From Boswellia sacra (lineage: Eukaryota; Streptophyta; Magnoliopsida; Sapindales; Burseraceae): a DNA stretch of 64,000 nt. Under the pieces are notes generated by a model, which was not told the DNA's origin, made no database searches, and saw only the letters and a program-made list of their open reading frames with translations. Location of the stretch: contig SNVD02014553.1 in assembly GCA_013180625.2 (NCBI GenBank), positions 857,461-921,460 on the forward strand. Reading direction: 5' to 3'. Of the stretch, positions 36,330 to 47,391 are shown in pieces. The first letter of the stretch is position 1. Every line of letters begins with the position of its first letter. A program made the translations under genes and the position numbers.

Positions 36330-37800
36330 TTATCTAATAATACCTGATCCAGAAGTCTATTAAAAATTTGATGAACTTCTCTATTGATATCAACTCCAAT
36401 TTCACTTTCCCATAAGCGATACTCCTTTCCATTGACAACATTAGTTCTAAAGTTATCCAGAAGCTTACAGGATTCGCAAAATGTTATCAAAGGGATAAAA
36501 TTATTTTCCATAAATTTGACTAATTGAGTCAAAAGGTAAACACTAAAGCATCGATCTTAATTTGAATTCATACCTCTTCCAAATTGAGAGCCACCAACTC
36601 TAAGGAATGCAACATTTAGTTATGAGATCTTTTTTCACCATTTTTTAGACATCCAGTAGAATGCCAAATGGACTTCATCATCATCACTTGATAATGCAAA
36701 TAGATATTGTCTAACAACATCCATCAATAAGGCCATAAACAGAGTTTTTGCATCATGCAAGAACAACAAAACTAGTGACAAAAATGATTCAGCAACCAAA
36801 AGTGACACTTCCAGCCCCCTCTATTTTCACTTGCAGCAAGCTTTCCTGCCTCATGATTGCCCCAATTTGTAAACAGCAATCCAATTAGAAACAGAGCAAG
36901 AGAATTTGACAGACTTCTGAATTACTCACACACACACACTGTAACTTTGACAGAATCTAGAAATTAGAAATGGAAATTAGAGTTGATTTTAGATAGATTG
37001 AAGAGAAATCAGGTTTGTTTTATTTAGCTGTTTGGCAGGAGTTTCGAGAGCCCTGCCTCTCTCCAAGAGAATTCCTCTCCTTTTCAAATGTTTGTTAAGA
37101 TTTTCCTCCCCGTTTCTCTCTCTATCCTCCCTTTTTATATTCTACCTAACTTCACCAGCTCAGCCTAACAGCTCAGCACAAAACAACAAAAAGACATAAC
37201 AGAAAAAATATAAAAGGATATAGTCATCATTCCCTGCTAACCAACCCAGCTTCACCAGATTGCCCTTATATCTTCAATGCTTCACTGCCTGTTGTGTCGC
37301 CTAGTATATGTGAATCTATTGGAGGCCTACCAGAATTTTTCTATACTACCAAATATTTAAGAGGGGGGGTGGTTGAAGGGAATAAATAATCCTGATTACA
37401 TGAAGAACGTCTTAAAACATTCATTGCCTTGATGTTCTAGGCACTAACACTGTTGCAGCCCTCTAACAATCCTTTTCATCCCTTTCTGTGTACCTCCCAT
37501 GCAAGAAATTAGAAGGTTGGCCAATTGACCAAGTTGAAGCATGGGCAAAACAACGGTATCAATATACCAACGTAATCTGGATTCAGCTACACCATATCTA
37601 TTGTAAAATCGTTTATTGTTTTAACAGCAGATTAGTTTTATTACTACTATTTTTTATTTTTTATTTTTCGCAAGTAGCTACCCATAAAGAAAATGAAAAC
37701 CGGCTCACCTCATAACACTAGTTTGTCGGGGCCTAAAAACATAAACCGAGTCCATCTCATAACTTGGAATCATGTCAGCAGTGCAGACCTGTGCGAAAAC
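36330..37800 (-). pseudogene. Exons of the unrecognised gene, right copy of unit 3, split by a solo LTR
   Basis: Matches 15900-16940: the peptide CKLLDNFRTNVVNGKEYRLW at about 36532-36338, the GTQKGMKR piece near 37560-37430 and SYEMDSVYVFRPR near 37792-37725. A 426-bp solo LTR (36907-37332) interrupts it. No parent family was recognised. Confidence 0.5.
36907..37332. mobile_element. Small solo LTR (426 bp)
   Basis: Starts TGACAGACTTCTG and ends GGCCTACCA, flanked by TSD GAATT (36902-36906 and 37333-37337). The left duplicate has the empty site AGAGAATTTTTCTATAC near 16480-16495. No coding sequence. The superfamily is undetermined; the size suits Copia. Confidence 0.82.
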
Positions 37801-38174
37801 AAGACAGCATAAAATGTTGTCAGTCTATAACTGGATCAGAGACACATCATATAGGAAGAACTTTGTACGTTCTCTCAATAAACGGAAGGTTTGCAATCAA
37901 CCACTTATGACAAGTAAAGGTGCCAAAAACAGGAATTTGCATGAGAATTGAGACGCAAACTTGTAAAAAAAAAACCCCTTTTGTGTATATCCATCCGTAG
38001 TTTGACTTTGATCAAACGTATCTTACAAGATTAGAACTTAAAGATAGAACTGACTACAAGACTATCTAGCTAATTTAAAATCATGTCAAAATCAATTTTC
38101 AATAAACCCAAAATAAGATATTGCACATTCGTAGTAAAATTTATAAATCTAATTCATTAAAATCCATGCAGTTA

Positions 38175-38290
38175 TGTAATACCTGATCAAAGAGTCCCAC
38201 AAAGATTCACCCAACTTCTCCACAAAGATACTCCTTTCCATCAACAACATCGGTTTTAAAGTTATCCAGCAAGCAGACAGGATTTAAACC
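38175..38290 (-). pseudogene. Isolated exon copy of the unrecognised gene
   Basis: The minus strand reads LLDNFKTDVVDGKEYLCGE, matching the unit-3 exon. It then hits a stop. Confidence 0.45.
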
Positions 38291-38369
38291 AAGAACTAGA
38301 CATTGCACTTTAAAACAATTTACACAATTAGAGAACATTGAACGCAAAGAAGTGGAAAAACAAGGAACA

Positions 38370-39015
38370 CACCATAAAGACGGCTCACAAAGTGTTTAAC
38401 ATCAAACACTTCACACTCATCTATATGCTCTCCAGCACCAATATATATTACAGGACTCCCTGTCACAGCTACACTGCACATACAAAATATTGCTGCAAAT
38501 CTCTAAAGCCAAGTGCCTTCCTTTACTTTTTCCTTCTTGCAATGTATAGCTACAATAAAACAGTTAAATCCATTTAAAGTCATTGAAAGCAATGAAAGCT
38601 AAACAATGGCAAAAGTACTTATTTACGCACTAAGAGCAGCACCACCAACCTTTGCATGACCATAACAACCTCAGCTCCAACTGAAACAGTTTGCTTAAAT
38701 GCTTGCGCCTGATCAAATGCAGCTTGACAGATAACTACTACCCATGACAAATTTAGTAAGATCTGATTTCTGGAACATCAAAATATGAAAAGGATAAGAG
38801 GGTAAGTATTATCAACCTATGACAAGATGATAAGAGCATGCAAAATCAGCACCATACAATACCACTGCTTCAGAACTTGACACATTTCTTCCAAAAGAGC
38901 AGCTTCCTGTCTATGGCGCCTACTGGTATCAAAAAAATTATGAGATCATGGTTTTCCTTCTTGAATTTTTTCACACCTTCTACTGCCACTCTGCATTTTC
39001 ACCAGTGTCTGACTC
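38370..39015 (-). pseudogene. SRP54-like GTPase fragment
   Basis: Minus-strand pieces in order: VAVEGVKKFKKENHDLIIF (about 39005-38945), RRHRQEAALLEEM (about 38925-38880), QAAFDQAQAFKQTVSVGAEV (about 38735-38675), GHAKVGGAALSA (about 38665-38630), [20 protein letters not shown] and KHFVSRLYG (about 38465-38375). These follow the G domain of the 54-kDa signal recognition particle subunit, which binds signal peptides on nascent chains. The DTSGR motif has lost its Gly (DTSRR), the TKMDGHAKGG region is altered, and N-terminal NG and C-terminal M domains are absent. It is a decayed partial copy. Confidence 0.75.
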
Positions 39016-39362
39016 TGTATACCCGTAAATTAAAGCTAAGAGACTGCTTAGTTTGAAATGACCAAATTGTAACATAAGCATAGACTAAATTGATAATGCA
39101 TCTCCAATTCCAATATGAAATCGTAAATCTGTGCTATCAAACATGGCATTTATGATATAAGTTATAGAAGATCTTTTATTTTTTCCTGTGTAGTAAAGCT
39201 GAACTTTTCATAATGTCTCCGTCCTATATTTTGCGAATAGTGATTTTGCAAAAATAACTCACAAGTTCTACAATTAATTTTCTATAAATTAAAATAATAT
39301 TTTGCGCATTCTTAGTAAAAATAATAAAACTCATTCATTAATTGAATTCAATTAGTTATTTA

Positions 39363-39450
39363 ATACCTGATCGAGGAGCCCCACAAAGATACTCCTTTCC
39401 ATCAACAACATTCATTTTAAAGTTATCCAGCAGCAGAGAGGATTTAAAGA
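39363..39450 (-). pseudogene. Another isolated exon copy (LLDNF type)
   Basis: The minus strand reads LLLDNFKMNVVDGKEYLCG, the same exon type as at 38175 and 36340. No adjoining exons were recognised. Confidence 0.4.
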
Positions 39451-40257
39451 ATGTTCTCACTTGTGTATCTTATTTTCAACTCATACGTTATGTAGATTCC
39501 AAGCCAGTAACTCTAATGAAGGCTGCTTATTTCATTTGATTCCACTATGTTCGTGACTGCATTCAACCAAATATGCCGCACATGGTAATTGACCATATAA
39601 AAGCATCAATTATTACAACTTCCACTCCAACAAAACAAAGAGAAAAGCCCTACAAAATAAAAATAAAAAAATAAACAAGAGTAAAAATCTTATACCTCCA
39701 ACTTTATATATGTACTAGAAAAAAGTTATAGACAGAATTTTCCAGGGAAAGCACTGAGTTTTTCTTTCTAAATCTTAAAAAAATAAAAAAATAAAAAAAA
39801 ATTCAAATACTAGGAAATGCTATTTACATGTTGAAGTTTAAATGAGATTCATCTGCTCTGATTTATTCTATGCATCAACCAAATATAAGCAAAGCGTGCA
39901 AATATTAACAATTGATTAAACACAAGAAACGCAAGAATTAATTTCATCAAAAATAGAACCCAGTTGGCAAAAGAAGATCGTAGTCATTACTTACCGTCCT
40001 GCCTTTCTAGCATTTGAACCCACTAATTGGAACAATTATCAAAGCAGTCAAGCCCTAAACAGCGATTAGAAAAATAAACTCAAAATTTAAACTGTCTTTT
40101 TCTTTTCAATTTAAAATGATCACAAGCCAAGAAGAAATAATCAAATATGCAAATGATAAATGAAACCTAAATAAATTAAAAAAGACACCACAAGAACTTA
40201 CCGGCAAAAGTCCAACAAGACAAGAGTAATAAGCCACCCATGATAGGAGGTTCATAA
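39451..40257. other. AT-rich stretch downstream of the TNL gene
   Basis: No gene was recognised. It includes the 3' flank of the TNL gene and several poly-A and AAAT-type tracts near 39770-39800. Confidence 0.5.
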
Positions 40258-43200
40258 TTAAGGAGAGTTTATTTGATTTCTGCAAATTCTTTTAGGATGT
40301 GGTTCCACTTCCTCATCGTCTGAGCTGCCATCTCCACTTCCACCAAGGTTAGAGCTATCTTCTGGCATTGCATCCTCTAAATCTTCATCCGTGGAAGCAT
40401 CTTCTAACATTGTATCCTCTAAGTCTTCACCTGTGGAATAATCTTCCGACATCATATCCTCGAAATCTTCATCGATGGAAGAAAATCTCCCAGTAGAAGT
40501 TCTACGGTTGGCCATGTTGGGTTGTTCATATAATGGACAGACCCCACAACGATCTATCATGCAGAGCTCTTTTATCGGGTTGATGTCTCTATAACCAGGT
40601 ATAAGTTCAATGTTGAATTCAAATGTGACTGTCGTATAGTGAAGCTTAAGTAGCCTCACATCTACAAAACCTATTACTATGTGATCTGAGTCAGGATAAG
40701 AGCTGGTTTCCCGAAGATCGAATTCAAAACCATCAGTATGTTTACCATAAGACCAATTAATTTTGAGTTTGATCGCATAATCGAATGAAGATTCATCATC
40801 ATCCTCCTCCTCCTTAAATGTTATAACAGTAGATAGAGCAAATCCAATCAGCCCTCTGTTATACCAATTTTCAGGTAGCTCAATAGTTATGGAAGACCAA
40901 GAGATTTGAAGGAACCACAGAGGAATTTCCCGCCCAGGTACAACATAAAAAAATCTAGGTATCCGTCCAGGAACCGCATATGCCTGTGATATGAAATTCA
41001 TGATATCTGATGTGAGATAAGAGAGAGAGGGTATAAGAGGAAAGGGAGAGTGAGAGACTAACCATTTTATGATGAAATAGAAATGCTGTTGCCATATTTT
41101 GTATTCTTTGTCGTGAAATATTCTCATTTAAATTAAAGCAGTTTGCAAATATGAATTCGGCAGAAGCCTTCCATTTGAATTCACGATCTTGATCCAAATT
41201 TTCTCTATTTGATGGAGGCTCTGGCAATGACTGCAGTAGCTCGCAAGCATTCGCTTCAACAAATCTTAGTGCCAATGGAAGCTGTGATATTGATTGAAGC
41301 CTCCGGCAGCAGCTTAAGTAAAGGAATGCCAACTTAGAAAGTTGCTTGATACTCGTAGGAACACTCTCAATATCGTTTCCTTCTAGAATTAATATTTCCA
41401 ATGAAGATAAAGAACAAATTACTTCAGGGAATTCTGTCAGACTGCACTGTCGTAAATTTATTTCAGTAATTGCTTTCCAATTGGCAATACTGGATGGTCG
41501 CCGGCTTAAAGGACTGTCACTTGCTTCAAAATATTCTAAATAGGATAAATTACAAATGTTGCTTGGTATGGTCTCAAGATTATCACAATCTTCCAAATAC
41601 AGAACACGAAGCCGGGTCAGATTTCCAATTGAACAAGGCAGCTCTTTAATTCTTGTGTTGCTTAAATTTAGAATTTCGAAGCACTTCATTTCTTCCATAA
41701 TTTCTGGGAAACTCTCAAGTTTCGAACAATCTGAGACATCAAGGAACGAAAGAGATCTCAATTTACAAATATTAATTGAAATCCGTCTGAGCCTTTCGCA
41801 AGAACTCAAACGCAAATCGTCCAAATCTGTTAAACTCGAGATTGATGGAGGAACTTCTTCTATCGAGGTCCCATTTAAAAATAACTTTTTGACATTCCCT
41901 GAAATCTTCGGAAAATCTGTGAGATTAAAGCACTGGGAGAAATCAAGAGTGATAGGAGAAGTAAAATGAATATTCCTTGGAAAACCCCTAAGACTTAAAC
42001 ATTCACTCATATTTAAATATTGAAGGTTCTTGAAACATTGGATAGGTGAGGGAACCTTAACCCTCGTTTTCCAACTTCGGAAGTTTATGAGATCCTTAGA
42101 AAACTTGATAATTGATTTCAAATTGAAGGCATACTGTAACCAAAACAAAAAAAGAAAATATTAGAATAAAAAGTGATAGCAAGTTACACAATTTTTATCC
42201 AACAAAGAAATATACGTAAATAATAAATTTTACCTTATTTTCTTTAAAGATTTCTTCAATATTGCTGTGAGGAAATTCAAGTGCAACAAGCTTCTCTGGA
42301 TTAAATTGTGTTGGCAATGCTTTCAAAGGATATCCATCCCAACGAATATATCTTAACTCATTTGGGAGATATTCTAAACCCTGAGGAAGACATACTTTAG
42401 AGATATTCACATAGTCTCTAGAAGACCCACTTGGCAAATAGAGTTTAAGCAATCTAAGATTTGTCATCTTCACAAAGGCTTCGGCACTTAAATGTATTTC
42501 TCTACTTCTAGACATATCTAGCAATATGCTCTCAATTACATGAGTCCCCTTCGAAGTCAAAAGGAAATGAATCAACTTAAAAGACATAAAAGCTCTATAA
42601 AATTTATAGTAATTGAAACAAGATAGAATAGTTGATTTTCTTAGGACATCTTTGATATAATAAGAAACAAAATGAAATTAACTATACTCTTACCTCATTA
42701 TATCGTAGTACATGGTAGACATCTGCAGGATCCCACAACCTACTACGTTGTCCTGGATTTTTCTCAGATTCTTGGCAAACAATTCTCTGACCCATTTCTT
42801 GCAATAAATCATGCATTTGTAGTTGATCATATTTTGAAATCTTTAGGAGTGATTTATCGACAAGAACACTTAAAGAATATTCGGTACATTCATAACAAGA
42901 ATTTAATATTTTTATTATGAGATCTTTCCTCTCCCATTTAAAGAAACACGCAATGTCAAGAAATATGCTCTTCTCTGTCTTGTTTAATCCATCATAACTA
43001 ATTTTTAATACATCATGAATTTGGGTGCCACCAATAATCTTCAAGTTATGGATTACACTTTCCCACTCTTCTTTGTTCTTCCCACAAAGAGATGAACCTA
43101 GCACTTCGAGAGCTAAAGGATTCCCTTTGGCATATGCTACTATCATGTTTGAGAGTTGTTGAAGATGTTTAGGGGGATATTTTAGTTTAAATGCACAGTT

Positions 43201-44481
43201 GCAAAAGAGCGAAAGAGCATCATCGTCATTGAGTGCTTGAACCTTGTATATCTTATTCATTCCATAACTAGAAAGCACTTGTTTATCCCTAGTAGTTACA
43301 ATGATTCTACTTCCAGCACCCAATGGCTCAAGCTCTCTAATTAAAAGTTTTAATTGTTTATAATTATTCACATCATCAAGAACAATTAAAACTTTTTTAC
43401 GTTGAATCCTATCCTTAGTGAATTGATGAATAATATTGGAAGCATCAATAGTGAGATTTTCTTCCTCTAATATTCTAGAAATAATTTTCTGTTGTAAATC
43501 AACAAACCGGCCACCACATTTTTCCAATTCTTCCCTAACATTTTCAATAAAGCAACAACCTTCAAATTGTGTAGAAATTCGATTGAAAAGAGCTTTAGAA
43601 AGGGTTGTTTTACCTATACCACCCATTCCCCAAATTCCTACAACTCTAGACTCTAACAACAATGACTTGATTTCCTCAATACATGATTCTATTCCCACTA
43701 GGTCATCACAATTAACACTTAAGGGGGACATGTTACTCAATCTCTTCAGAACACCTTCGACAATTTCTTCAACAAGTTTGGTTTCGGACCTAGCAGGTAC
43801 AAAAGTAACAAGTTAAACTTAGAAATTAATCACAACATTATTAAAATGTATTCACGCTTAATATAACATAGAGACAACAGGAACGACATTCAAGCTTTAG
43901 GAAATAATGAATTCGTTGTTTCTGTACTTAGCAGTTAGTGTAACGAAGGCATGTACCGAAGAGTCTTGCATGATCAGTAACAGGCTTAATTACCTAATCG
44001 CAGACGAATCATATCCAGATAAATCAGCTGCTTCAGTCAAAGCAGCTCTCCACCTTTGCACTCTTTCTGGCATCTCTTTAAAACGCTCTTCATGCCTCCG
44101 AAAAGCATCCCCAAAACTTCCTATCTGGTGTCGCACATCAGATGGTCTAACATGATAGAAAACCGGAACAACCATTTGCCCATTTTTTCTCTTGCATTCC
44201 ATAATTTTGGCAAGTTCATCCAAGCACCATCTGGAGGAAGAATAATCCTTTGAGAATATGATTACAGACATCTTCGATTCTTCGATTGCTTTCATAAGCA
44301 CAGGTGAAATTTCATCTCCAATCTTAAGTTCATCCTCATCAATGAAGGCTGCAATTTTTTTTCGACAGAAAGCCGCATAGAGATGGCCAGTAAAGTTGTT
44401 CCTGGTATCCTCCCCTCTGAAACTAAGGAAAACATCGTACTTGGATTCAAGGATAACAGAAGAAGAAGATGATGAAGCCAT
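40258..44481 (-). CDS. TIR-NBS-LRR (TNL) disease resistance protein, 5 exons, 1231 aa
   Basis: Intracellular immune receptor. Exons: 44481-43994, 43789-42694, 42548-42234, 42133-41063, 40983-40258, all with GT-AG introns and a continuous frame. TIR domain: residues about 13-150, with YDVFLSFRGEDTR and the NADase glutamate E89 in WCLDEL. NB-ARC: P-loop GMGGIGKTT (217-225), kinase-2 VLIVLDD (296-302), GNPLAL (385-390), MHDL (488-491). Exon 3 carries the linker and first leucine-rich repeat, exon 4 (634-990) most LRRs, and exon 5 the post-LRR C-JID domain (PGREIPLWF ... IDRCGVCPLY). All key motifs are intact, so a working receptor is likely. Oddities: the start of exon 4 lacks a clean LRR, and the C-terminus bears three 14-residue acidic repeats (from 1158) and a basic PHPKRICR patch. 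The left duplicate lacks this gene. Confidence 0.93.
40370..40494 (-). repeat. 42-bp tandem repeat coding the acidic tail of the TNL
   Basis: Three in-frame copies start at 40370, 40412 and 40454 on the + strand. They encode the 14-residue theme EDLEDxMxED, rich in Asp and Glu. Confidence 0.85.
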
Positions 44482-45323
44482 AGAGGAAAATTGTGAAATT
44501 GTGAAAATAAAGATGTAACAATGGACTGAACTATGCAGAAGTTCGCCTTATAAATAGAGATGAGGTTTCTAATTCTGGGTATTGCCTTCCTTGGGATTTT
44601 CTAACACCTTTTTCAAATCGTAAATTTTTATCTTATTATCGTAAATTTTGAGAAAATGCAACATATATGCAGGCGGATAAAGCAAAGCCAGGCTCACCAC
44701 CGCTCACAAGTTGTAATTAAAATATTTGTTTATATGTAACTAAAGATTTAAATATTTATTATTATTATCTATAACACAAATTGAATTATTTTATATTTTT
44801 ATAATATATTTAAAATTATTTAGTTTTAAATTTTCGACTACTTATTTGAATAATTCAACTATTTAATTAAATATTTTATTTTTTAACCAAACAAAAGATT
44901 AAATAAATGCATTCAATTACCATAGAAGACAACTACAATTAAAAAACTAAATTAAAAAAAAGAACATTCTTGGGCAAACTACCCCAAAATCAAACATTGA
45001 TTTTTCTTCAACACAAAAAAAAAATTAAAAAATTAAAAAGTAAGCTGTCTTTAAACTAGGCCTCCTTAATTTAGATAACATGGCGCAACAGCAGGTCACC
45101 AATTCTTTGTTATAGTTCGACCACCAGAACAGATAATAAATCCAAGAAAAATCCAATGATGGAAGAAAGCATCTTTTCAAATAAAAGAAGCATTAAAATT
45201 TGGGACCCAACCGGTCCAATGGCCATCCCGTATAAACAAAATACTTGATCTCTTACATTACGTTACATGCATGATGACGAAACAAGACCAGCATAAACAA
45301 ATAGTGAAAATCATTACAGTGCA
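44482..45323. other. TNL upstream region, AT-rich
   Basis: Apart from the TATA-like sequence no gene or clear element was seen. 44700-45040 is strongly AT-rich. This stretch has no counterpart in the left duplicate. Confidence 0.5.
44546..44558 (-). promoter_or_regulatory. Putative TNL TATA box
   Basis: The minus strand reads CTATTTATAAGG about 70 bp upstream of the ATG, implying a short 5' leader. Confidence 0.5.
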
Positions 45324-46228
45324 TATAGGATTCGGTGGTCATGTTCGTTGCAACACCACCCTCTGACTCCTTGGCAACTCCCTCATCGGCCCTTTGGGGA
45401 GGCATGCATACGCATCGCTCCCCTGACTTCTAGAAACCTTGAAAATTATTTTCTGACTCGACCTTTAAATATTTTCAACAAATTTTTAAGGACTTTATTT
45501 TTAGACTCAACTTTAGAGCCACGCCAACCAGGACAACATTATTCTAACCCAAACCTGCTCCCAACTATTATTTGAGATGAGGCAAAGATTGGCCTTATCC
45601 CCACAAGTACACCGAGGCTTCAGATTCAACAGAATTAAATTGTCATCCCTATATTGATACCATATGATGTCAAAAGTGACAAGTAATTGTAAAATAGCTT
45701 ATCGACTCACTAGATTGGCAAACTCCTTTACTTAATAGCCTATTTTGATCGACAGGCTGAAAACTTGAGCTCCTCATGGTCTTCAACCTCCAACCTGCGA
45801 GCTTCACAAGTCTTCATTTACATCAAAAACAGTTCCATTTAATCCACTTCCAACACCTTGATTATCCACTTTTAATACTTAAAATTATTAAATAATCATC
45901 AAACACATGATTTTTTTTAATTGCATACCTCTAACATACGGTAAAATATACTTGAAGTTATTTTTTCAAATCGGTTAATATTTCTAACCTTCCTATGGTT
46001 TGTTTATTATTACTCGAAAAGCATGTTTGAAAAATATATCAATGTGGCCCTTACTATTTGTATTTTTGTATTATATAGATGTATTTTAATAATAAAAAAT
46101 AGACTTGGATTATCAAAAATGTATTTTAATCTCTAATTAGCTAATATATCCAAAATTTTAAAGGGATTTTCCCCTTCCCTTTGCTTGTTAACTCTATAGA
46201 GTTTTTATCAAATTTAGGGGGTCGTTAG
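45324..46228. other. Duplicated intergenic stretch (right copy)
   Basis: Aligns with 17689-18596. The last 8 bp, GTCGTTAG (46221-46228), are the target site of the hAT-type element that follows. Confidence 0.65.
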
Positions 46229-47156
46229 TAGGGGTGGGAATTTGGATTCGTGGATTGTGTTCGTGTCATGTCAAGCTATGACACGATAAAGATTAGTCCA
46301 ATCCAAATCTGACCCGTTTATTATTCGTGTTAATAAGATTCAATCCAAACACGACCTAATTATTAAATGGGTGACCCGCGCGTGACACGACACGATATAC
46401 GAACACGAATAATAAACGGGTCATTTTCGTGTTAGACACAAATATGACCCGTTTAATATGATTAACATGAAACCCGTTTAACGTGATTATGACACGTTTA
46501 AATATTTGACACGTTTTACAGGCACGATTATAACACATTTAAATGATTAGCATAATTATGACATTATTAAACATTTCAATTTCTAACCTATTTTGGTATT
46601 TTTAAATTAAAAAATTAATAGAAAAATATTCAAAATTCATCCATAATACAATAAAAAGTTTACTAAATATCAAGTTCCATATAAACTTAAAATGCAATTT
46701 AGTTTCAAAAAAAATCCATTGGATCTTTTTAACTCTTAAGTAATCTACAAAAAAAACTATATAAAAAAAAATAAGGGTAGTTTAAGATCATATCAAAATT
46801 AATAATAATATAATATTAATATTAATAAAAATACAACCTTAAATTTAAATATCTAATAAACATATAATGAATTTTAAAATTAATTTGTATTTATAATTGT
46901 GTCACTAAAAAAATAATCGTGTCAATCCGTGCTAGTCGGGTTATCATGTTTTATTAGTGTTAATCGTGTCATAAATAGATTCGTGTCATAAATAGGTTCG
47001 TGCCACCCGCAGTGCAATCTCTCAAACCAAACACGACCCAATTATTAAACAGATTAAAAATTTTCATCCAAACACGATTAAGATAAACCTAAATCTGTTA
47101 ATTTTTATGTCGTCTCGTATCGAATTCGCGGATCGTATCAAAAATTCTCACCCCTT
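46229..47156. mobile_element. Non-autonomous hAT-type element (928 bp)
   Basis: The ends are inverted repeats: left TAGGGGTGGGAATTT, right (reverse complement) AAGGGGTGAGAATTT. The flanking 8-bp target is GTCGTTAG on the left and GTCTTAG, one base short, on the right (47157-47163). The left duplicate has the uninterrupted site GGTCGTTAGGCGTC at about 18588. The interior is rich in ACCCGTTTAA, CGTGTCAT and TATGACACG motifs in both orientations, with no transposase. It sits about 235 bp upstream of the ATG at 47392. Confidence 0.82.
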
Positions 47157-47391
47157 GTCTTAGGCGTCTTATATTCTAGGGGTGGACCTTTATTGACCAA
47201 TTAGTTGGGGAGTTGTAGCCACTATCCCCAAAATTATGTTATTAGTGACAGCACCGGTGCTTGTGTAGTATTTTTACTGTTATGAAACATGAGTAGATAT
47301 TTTTATTAATATTGTAAGAGCTTTAATTCTGGCCAATAAAATTATGAGGATAGCCAAGCCACCACTCTCTGATCCATCACTGCTAACACAA

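Noticed and set aside
38175..39450. Intact SRP54 gene
   Set aside because: The fragments lack the N-terminal helices, P-loop and M domain, and have altered G motifs.
46229..47156. Endogenous pararetrovirus fragment
   Set aside because: There is no coding sequence, and the inverted termini with an 8-bp target duplication fit a hAT-type element.
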